Below, one piece after another: positions 57,530 to 64,000 of a stretch of 64,000 nucleotides of DNA. Position numbers and translations under genes: made by a program. Below the pieces are notes generated by a model. That model searched no databases. It was not told the DNA's origin and worked only from the letters and a program-made list of their open reading frames with translations. The DNA is from Isoetes taiwanensis (lineage: Eukaryota; Streptophyta; Lycopodiopsida; Isoetales; Isoetaceae), in NCBI GenBank assembly GCA_021234155.1, contig JAJEKV010000061.1, forward strand, positions 1-64,000, read 5' to 3'. Numbering within the stretch: position 1 is the stretch's first letter; each line of letters begins with the position of its first letter.

Positions 57530-59073
57530 CTTAATCGACGTTCTCAAGGTTGTAACAATTAGAAGGAAGCCAATAATCAAACCATTGCCCCTTCTCATCG
57601 CCTCGAGGAAAATAGAATTAATTGCGACCCTCCTATCTTAAAACGAGATTAAAGTGCTGCGAATCCGCATTTCTTCCCGGTAATTTTGCAAAAAGGCCGA
57701 TTCCTTTCCATCTAGGCAAAGCAAGGGATGAACCAATTAGCAGCTCAAAATCTACAAACCATATATTGAATTAAGAAAAAAAAGTTTTACACACGCATTA
57801 GAAATGCATTTAAATTAAATTGAGGAATGATACGTGAGGTCCTCAAGGTGCTAAGATCTTTGCCATCAACGCAAAAAACGACTTTCTCGTTAGATTGACC
57901 AATAAAGTCTAATCGGATCCACAAATTTGTCCCAATTTACCCCATCCATCCGAGCTAAAATCCCACCCGCATTCTTGGTGTGGCAATATCATGGTAAAGC
58001 CTCTGTTGGCTCTTTGAATTGGAGAAGTATTTTGCTATTTCCTCATCCCGTGTAGCTTAGTTAGTTAAAGGCATTCAAAATAAAAGGTAATAAATAAACA
58101 CACATTCTTACAAGTGGTGAAGGATTCTCGGACAAGGTTCATCCCACTTTGCAGTATCTGGGTAAAGCCTATGCTCGATACCTTTGTTATCCTCAGATCC
58201 GGACTTCATGAAGATCTCATGCAATTGCGGTGGGCGAGCTTAATATTTGCAAATATCCCAAACTATTAGATAACGAGGAATTCGGATATACCGAACACCA
58301 GAAATTGTACTCTTGCAAAAGCACAAGAAATGCCCTTTCCACTAACCCCATCGCGAGGCTTCATATAAGGCTCGAATCATTTGGCCTCAGCAGAGGAGGT
58401 TGGCTACACAAACATAACAAAAGATAAACTTACAAAAAGATCAACTTACAATGACATGGAAAAATTGTAATACCAATGCATCATGCCACATGTCTTTTTA
58501 TGTCGATATAAAATATTGCAGAGAAAGGACACAAAGAGAAGATACAAAACGCTTAAGTAACAGATCACACCTGCGATTCGCGGTAGTATGTTCTTACTCC
58601 ATTAGGAACAAACCGTGCGTTTCAACTAACAAAAAGAAGATTCTCGCCAATTCCTCCGGCAAAGGTCCAAAGATTCAAATTTTACAATCAAGCCCCTTTT
58701 GTCACAAAGCGGGTTGCATATTAGAAGAAAAAGAACCATAATTTAACCGTAACGGATTAGAAACAAATAAATCACCACGATTATCCGGTAGCTATCCCAA
58801 AGAATAGACCTCGTTAAACCGAGCTCCGTGAACGACAACTACATGAGGCAAAGGAAGTAACGTGGTGCCGCTCAGATGGTGAAGGACGTCATCCGATACC
58901 TTGCGCACAAGTTTGAGCCATAAGGAATGGACGTTTAGGGCCCATTCCCCTGATCTTCCTATTCTTAACCAACGGCAAAAAATCCTTCCGTTCGAACATA
59001 ATCCCCAAAGTTCTTCGCCAATAGATCACTTCTGGTCAGGTAAAATACTCCTTCAAGAATTGCCCGAAGTTCT
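57530..59073 (-). pseudogene. Trehalase (GH37), frameshifted and apparently truncated
   Basis: Trehalase splits trehalose into two glucoses; the plant enzyme acts at the plasma membrane or outside the cell. Exon 59073-58571 reads SDLLAKNFGDYV, then EWALNVHSLWLKLVRKVSDD, then TTLLPLP and GARFNEVYS, the family's first signature region (PG-x-RF-x-E-x-Y-x-WD), then FVPNGVRTYY. Exon 58403-58112 has VERAFLVLLQEYNFWCSVYP and KWDEPCPRIL. The exon ending near 57797 has ECGWDFSS, matching the conserved GWDFSSRW, then TSRIIP and LNAF. The exon from 57711 starts MERN and later reads GQWFDYWLP (about 57590-57560), an excellent match to the family GQW-x-DYW. All four have acceptor and donor dinucleotides where expected. 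At least five one-base indels break the frame: for example the Pro-Glu-Arg-His segment is scrambled by one loss and one gain, and the WD of signature 1 is shifted by an extra T. The N terminus and the C-terminal third were not found. Confidence 0.85.
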
Positions 59074-59079
59074 CTGCAT

Positions 59080-59720
59080 AAATCAATTCCCAAAGATCAA
59101 TACTCAGAAGCAAAACCTTGATATATTATCCAACACTTATATTAGTACAGAATGCATTTGCAAAAGGAAGATCGGACAGAAGAATTTTTGCAATGCAATG
59201 AAAGAAGGAAAAAGAGAGAGGGAAAAACGAGTTCACAAAACCGGCAGGTATGAACTTCTGATTTGTCTCTGCCAATGCTTGGATATGTTACCCTAATGAC
59301 ACTTGAAAATAAAAATATCCAAAGATATCAAACAATTTATTTGTGCAGGCACCTCAAACCAAGAATCTTAATAGGAACCAGACTAATTTACGGCGGAGGA
59401 TTATTGAAATGGATATAAGACCGTAAGGTCACATGCTCTATAATTCACATTTCAGCTGCTGACTACTGAAGAACCTAGAAGCTTACGTCTTGGCAGGACA
59501 TAGGATAATTTTCTTACAACAAATAAGGGGTTTGCGGTTCTGTGATTTTTCATTAATCTGCTCATTACTCCAAAGGTAGAAGACCTCTAGTTCCTTGGTC
59601 GAATGCAAGGGTTTATGATGGAAAATTAAGTATTATCATCAGTATGAATGGCTAAAATCTCAAATCATTTGAGCCATGCTATGATGATCGAAAACATATT
59701 ACGGAAGATCTGATTCCATG
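59080..59720. other. Intergenic or intronic, no gene recognised
   Basis: The plus-strand frame at 58901-59296 largely overlaps the trehalase exon and is its shadow. The rest may be an intron upstream of the first identified trehalase exon. Confidence 0.35.
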
Positions 59721-59997
59721 AATATCAAAATATAACTGTTGAAGATATGAGAGAAAGATTCATCATATACACTGACTGCGCTTTGCACGAGGGAAAAGAG
59801 ATTGGAGAATTGAACCCTAAGCATCGAAGACATATGCTTTTCCTCTCCTTGGGGACAGTCTCAAGAAGCATTGCCATCGTTCTTGCATATGGGCAAAGCA
59901 GGGAGAATGCATGATTAAACGCGTCATGAATCAACAAATGAGAGGCAAAACAAATAAGAAAAACTTGAAGACGAAGAAAAGATAAGCGCAGACTTAC

Positions 59998-60090
59998 TCG
60001 CCGGTTGGAAGAGAAATATTTGCTCCCAATTAAGTGAAAATCAAACCGCGAATCCGGCATCTCTCGATCCGGATCTTCCACCGACTCCAC
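59998..60090 (-). CDS. Possible first exon, unrecognised
   Basis: A minus-strand frame starts MESVEDPDREMPDSRFDFHL and ends with SSNRR at a strong gtaagt donor (59998). Size, acidity and the donor fit a genuine first exon. It could be the 5' exon of the trehalase gene 900 bp downstream, but the sequence does not match trehalase N termini I know. It could also belong to another gene. The frame staying open past the donor to 59725 is probably intron. Confidence 0.4.
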
Positions 60091-60094
60091 TACA

Positions 60095-61135
60095 AGATTA
60101 GCAAAAACGCCGCTGCCTCAAAAGCGAAAACGCTCACACCTAATTGCAAAATACTCATTTAAATGTAAAGGAGCACCGCCATAACTTTCGTGATCATGAT
60201 GATACCGTGGGCTGGATTTACGCCAAATAGGGAGCGTAATGCCTCGATTTTCGCCGAGGGTTTGATTATTTGAATTTCATATGGTGTTTGCAATTAGTGG
60301 AATCGTTACCTATCTTCCATCGCAGAAGAAAGCCACAGGTGATGCTTCGCTCCCAAATGCCATTGCCGCTGCATGCCATTGTGTGGTGCACAAGAGCAGT
60401 TACGATATAGATCCAGGTTTATATCAAAAACAGGCTAAGATTATTAACCCGGTAACAGACATTTGCTTCTGGGCCATGACATCCATCGTCTTAAAACTTC
60501 TGGGCTTCATTGTGGTGGGTTAATGCCTCTAAAATAAGTTGGCGTTTAATTCCTTAACCAGTTTTGATCAATCGACATATATAGTGCATTAAATCAGTCT
60601 TGATCAATCGATCAAAAAGGATACAAATAACGCAACCAATTAAGGAAATGGAGGCGGATCCGGCTATAAATACCTGGAAAAAGAAGCGGGAGCAACTGCG
60701 GCTTACATCATTTTCACATCTTGGAGACCTGTAAAACATTGCCAAGTTTGACAAAGCGATTTGCCAGATCGGGAGAACCCTTATTCCCATTTTTACTTCT
60801 TCAATCTTTGTTACTTACCTCACTTTATAAAAAAAGCCTTGCCATGCAGAGCCAGATATCTGCAGTCACATAATCGCTTATTTGAGCAGAATTAAGAGCA
60901 CCGGACATTTTCATACACAACAAATTTTTTTTTAACACACATTGGGAGATTCAAAAGCAGATCTTCAGAAATAAAGGGTGGAGGAAAAAAACCAGATGAT
61001 AAAAAACGGCTCCGCCATATAAGAGTCTAAGAAAAAACAAAGGCAAAAGTTACCCCAGAACCACCATAGTTGCGGCTTCATGTGCAACCTACCAGCACAA
61101 TACGAAGGCAGGGGACAGAACCGGATCTTGCAAAT
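60095..61135. other. Intergenic; one open frame without family
   Basis: A plus-strand frame at 60281-60523 (80 codons, ending in a hydrophobic stretch ITSIVLKLL-like) is uninterrupted but has no recognisable motif. Short words tgatcaatcga(c/t) are repeated near 60567 and 60601. Nothing else is supported. Confidence 0.35.
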
Positions 61136-61139
61136 GCCA

Positions 61140-61318
61140 TTTATGGAATGGGCATCATAGCCTTCTGCATCTCGACGAGCTCCAAAACCGGGAATGCCTG
61201 TTCACAGGCTTGAACCCATCTGTGGTTTCCAATGGAATAGCTCCGGCGAACCTCGGGGCGGCACAGAAGTGAAATGAATCAATGGTACACGTCAGAGATT
61301 TTTTCCCCTATCGATGGC
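61140..61318 (-). repeat. Segment shared (inverted) with 36650-36795
   Basis: On the minus strand it contains gtgtaccattgattcatttc, acttc, ccggagctattccattggaa and accacagatgggttcaag. Two frames stay open across it: one reads GAIPLETTDGFKPVNRHSRF, the other RRSYSIGNHRWVQACEQAFP. It may be a captured gene fragment carried by the adjoining family C element. Confidence 0.55.
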
Positions 61319-61319
61319 C

Positions 61320-61800
61320 CAGACAAGCCAGCCGGAACCGAGAACAGAGAAAAGTGGAAAATATCCTTTGGATGATTTTTAATTAATGTGCATTGCCACC
61401 TCATGAAGGTGGACATTAAATTTCTTTGCCCATTAAATTTCCTTGACTTTTAAATCAAGGGAAGGGATTAGAAGCCCCAATTCCAATGATCTGGATTAAA
61501 AGCCCCAATTCTATCACCTTCCCTGCAACTTCCTATCCAAAATTGACGGCCAAGATTTGACCTTCCCTTTTAATCTGACGGCCCATATGAAAAGCCCCAA
61601 ATAATTTTAATCGACGGTCTAGATAAAATGCCCCAATTTCAAGGGCCCAGATTAAAAGCCCCAAATAAGGGGGGATGCTTGGGGTGTTACGAGGTGGCAT
61701 CGTCTGGGCCGTCCAACTCATAGATGGACGGCCGAGATCAATCTCTACCAACATGTTGGTAGAGCTCATATAATTGTATATATATGAGTGATAATAGATA
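61320..61800 (+). mobile_element. Repeat family C, left-arm copy
   Basis: Nearly identical to 29905-30375 over about 440 bp, the highest identity between any two distant repeats in the window. It ends gagctcatataattgtatat and a short TA stretch with no full cap. It is followed directly by repeat D. Confidence 0.85.
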
Positions 61801-61804
61801 TATA

Positions 61805-61985
61805 TACTAGATAATGAGTGAGAGAAACCCCTAAAATCCTGAACCCTTAACCCTAAACCAATGCTAGTAGTCAATAGTTACTCTGATTGTAAATCTTAAA
61901 CCCCTAACCTAAAAGCCATGTATCAAGGGGCATTACAGACCTTGGGAACCGTGGGTATGTACCTCTAGCGATACTCCGTTCTAGC
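61805..61985 (+). repeat. Repeat D, copy 2
   Basis: Matches 49940-50115. Words are cttaaccctaaaccaatgct, agtagtcaatagttactctg, aagccatgtatcaagggg and gtgggtatgtacctctag. It directly follows the TA end of a family C arm, as copy 1 follows a family B element. Confidence 0.75.
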
Positions 61986-61989
61986 CAAT

Positions 61990-62560
61990 CAACATATATT
62001 GAACATGTAGATGGTCAAATTCTTGGTCAACAGCCATAGCCAACTTAGATCAAACTCCCAAGTCAATCTCGTTCAAAACAACCTTCTTTACATAAAGGAT
62101 GTTTGTTGAATGCCCTTACAAAAAAGTAGGCTACTAAAATAGCATACGAGAAAGTGTGTGTATCTAAGCTTAAAAGCATCAAAAGATCTAAGGTTGAGTG
62201 CCAAGAATTGAGTTAGAAGAAGTCATAGGTAAATAACAAAATGGGAGTATGCATCTAGTCGTAAGCTAAATCCCTTCCTAATAGTCATCCAAATTGTTTA
62301 TTAGAACTTCAGGTGAAAGAGTTTGTCAAGAAAGTTGAAAGTTGAAATTACCTTAATTCTTGTGGACCTAAAAAATCTATCTATCTATCTATCTTAATGG
62401 GTGAGATTAAATTGAAATGCAAACCTAAATTTGAATTAAACTAAAAGAGTTAAGTTAAATGAATAATTCAAAGCCAAAGCTTTTATTTAAAAATCAATGT
62501 TTACTACATACAATTTTAGTAGTATTACACAATCTATGGGAATTTAAGAGAATTTTACGT
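61990..62560. other. Intergenic with a short (CTAT)n microsatellite
   Basis: A ctatctatctatctat tract lies at about 62378-62393. No gene is recognised. Confidence 0.5.
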
Positions 62561-62569
62561 AATCTATGG

Positions 62570-62700
62570 AAATCTTTTTAAAACCTTTGAGTATGTAAGG
62601 AAATCATCATAGAATCTAAGGGGATCTAGGGGCATCTACAAACCTTTGAGTATGTAGGGAAATCATCATAGAATCTAAGGGGATCTAGGGCATCTACATT
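62570..62700. repeat. Two-copy ~62-bp tandem duplication in AATCT-rich DNA
   Basis: The sequence aaacctttgagtatgta(a/g)g, gaaatcatcatagaatctaa, ggggatctagggg / gcatctac occurs twice in a row. Its aatctaag words resemble the inverted AAGATTC minisatellites. Confidence 0.8.
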
Positions 62701-62704
62701 TTGA

Positions 62705-63045
62705 AAGTCATGAAGCTTTAAGCTAAATCGCTTTCTCGATAGCTAGGTCACCATTTATTATTAGAACCTCTTCATTCACAAAATAAGAAACGATTCAATA
62801 GTCATGTTTTTAGAAACTTCAATTTGCTGGAATTGGCAAATCTCTTGGACTCCACATTGTCATTTGAGAAGTTATTGAATGAGGTCATGTTTGATACATG
62901 ATCCCATTTGGGAACCAGTAAATAAGTTCTATGAAGGCAATAATTTTAAGATTTTTACCCTATCTTTCACTGAGTGCGGCTCAATTGGAGGTTCAATATC
63001 TTTAATTGGAAGGTAAGAATAATTTGACAACTGGTGAGTATCTTG
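62705..63045. other. Intergenic, no gene recognised
   Basis: Ordinary AT-rich sequence, nothing supported. Confidence 0.4.
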
Positions 63046-63049
63046 CCAG

Positions 63050-63175
63050 AGAGTATACGAAGTCGAATGTACCTACGTTGGGAAATATACATTCCCCAAG
63101 TTTCTCTAAGATTTTTAAGTTTACTAACATTCCATTAAGACTAAGAATATTTTAGAAAGATTCTATGAGGTAATT
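63050..63175 (+). repeat. Post-cap module without cap
   Basis: Matches 55886-56000: gagtatacgaagtcgaatgt, gttgggaaatata, caagtttctctaagattttt and ttccattaagac. Here there is no TA core or cap before it, so it is a truncated or separate copy. Confidence 0.65.
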
Positions 63176-63179
63176 CAAA

Positions 63180-64000
63180 AAAATTTATTTGCTCAAGGTG
63201 TATTCAAATCCTATTTAGAATCTGATTGCATTTGCCAACTTCCATACAGTCATGTCTAAGCTTACACAAGGAGGATATATAGTGTACCTTTTATAATCGG
63301 ATTGAGCATCCGCCAACTTGGTTTCCAGTTCTGAATTTTTTGTTGACAATATGTCAGTTTCTCGAGCAAGTTATTCAAGCGAGAGCTGCAATCATTCCGC
63401 TTATGACATTTTTTAGTGAACATCCTTCAGTATCAAAACACTTCATATCGTTCAACACCACCTCAAGCTAAAGCTTCTGGTCATTAAATGCCTCAATCTC
63501 TGCCTCGCTTACATCCAACTTCAATCACAAATGAACCAATCACCAAAAAGAAGATAAGATCAATAAGCTTTGAAATTAATACTTTTTCATGCCATATATA
63601 CAAACTTTGCTTTCTCAATAATAAAATAGTCTTTGCTCTTGGCTGAATATTTTTAAAAAAGGCCGATCAATTGAAACATCAACTTGGGCATACACAAAAG
63701 TTAACCTTATCTTCAATTGTATCCATAGTAGTCGGAGATCGATGACTTTCCACGGCACCACCATCATAGCCATCATCGTTTAGCGATATCTACTTCAAAT
63801 ATGCAACTCTTACCTTTGATTCTACATAGCAAAAATTTACACCCATTTGAAGATCTAAATCAAACAAATGGCTTCCCTTCAAGTGATGTAGACCGTCCAA
63901 CAAAATACTGGCCACGCCGAGAAATATTATGCACAATCACCCAAAGGATGAGCAGCTAGCTTATATTTAAGTTGGGCTCCTGTAAAACGCGAATTCTGGA
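63180..64000. other. Intergenic, no gene recognised
   Basis: AT-rich sequence with only short frames. It may be the flank of a gene beyond the window. Confidence 0.4.

Noticed and set aside
58901-59296. 131-codon plus-strand open frame
   Set aside because: Much of it overlaps the trehalase exon, whose minus-strand motifs are specific; the plus-strand product has no motif.

Overview
This window looks like nuclear DNA of a land plant. It is AT-rich, has long intergenic stretches, canonical GT/AG exon borders, and gene fragments belonging to plant families. One of these is a chloroplast-targeted protein of the Arabidopsis At4g13200 type. No bacterial operons, rRNA genes, intact tRNA genes or CRISPR arrays are visible, and no retrotransposon gag/pol reading frame was recognised. 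I cannot name the species; the repeat landscape is unfamiliar and a non-seed plant is possible.

Layout. From 1 to 7.5 kb I recognise no gene. From 7.5 to 13 kb there is a repeat block: a ~195-bp tandem repeat, three same-orientation ~1.1-1.2 kb units that each carry a tRNA-like SINE head on the minus strand, an AAGATTC-type minisatellite, and one copy of a ~570-bp repeat. From 13 to 21 kb there are a few weak exon candidates. At 21.4-22.4 kb lie an 80-bp TA tract and a second AAGATTC minisatellite. From 25.4 to 26.3 kb there is a diverged tandem array. From 27.5 to 28.5 kb lies a broken coiled-coil gene. From 29.9 to 30.7 kb lies a foldback-like element. From 31.4 to 32.7 kb lie a RanBPM-like SPRY fragment (plus strand) and a ribosomal-L1-domain gene relic (minus strand). 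From 36.4 to 38.2 kb there is a repeat followed by a broken kelch-repeat gene. From 41.5 to 43.4 kb there is a repeat cluster containing a near-perfect TA palindrome. From 45.2 to 49.1 kb there is an unrecognised multi-exon minus-strand gene. Minus-strand gene pieces follow: an ABCC-type ABC transporter exon at 51.8 kb, the At4g13200-like gene at 53.4-55.0 kb, and a GH37 trehalase at 57.5-59.1 kb. More copies of the repeat families lie at 55.4-56.1 and 61.1-63.2 kb.

Two themes stand out. First, nearly every recognisable gene is readable only by changing frame at one-base insertions or deletions. Either these are all relics, or the assembly has residual indel errors. Second, a modular repeat family recurs: a TA core, a cap reading caagtatttgtactat (with variants), arms rich in GACGGCC/AAAGCCCC words, and often an AAGATTC minisatellite next to the cap. 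I do not recognise it as a described element. The genes share no evident pathway.
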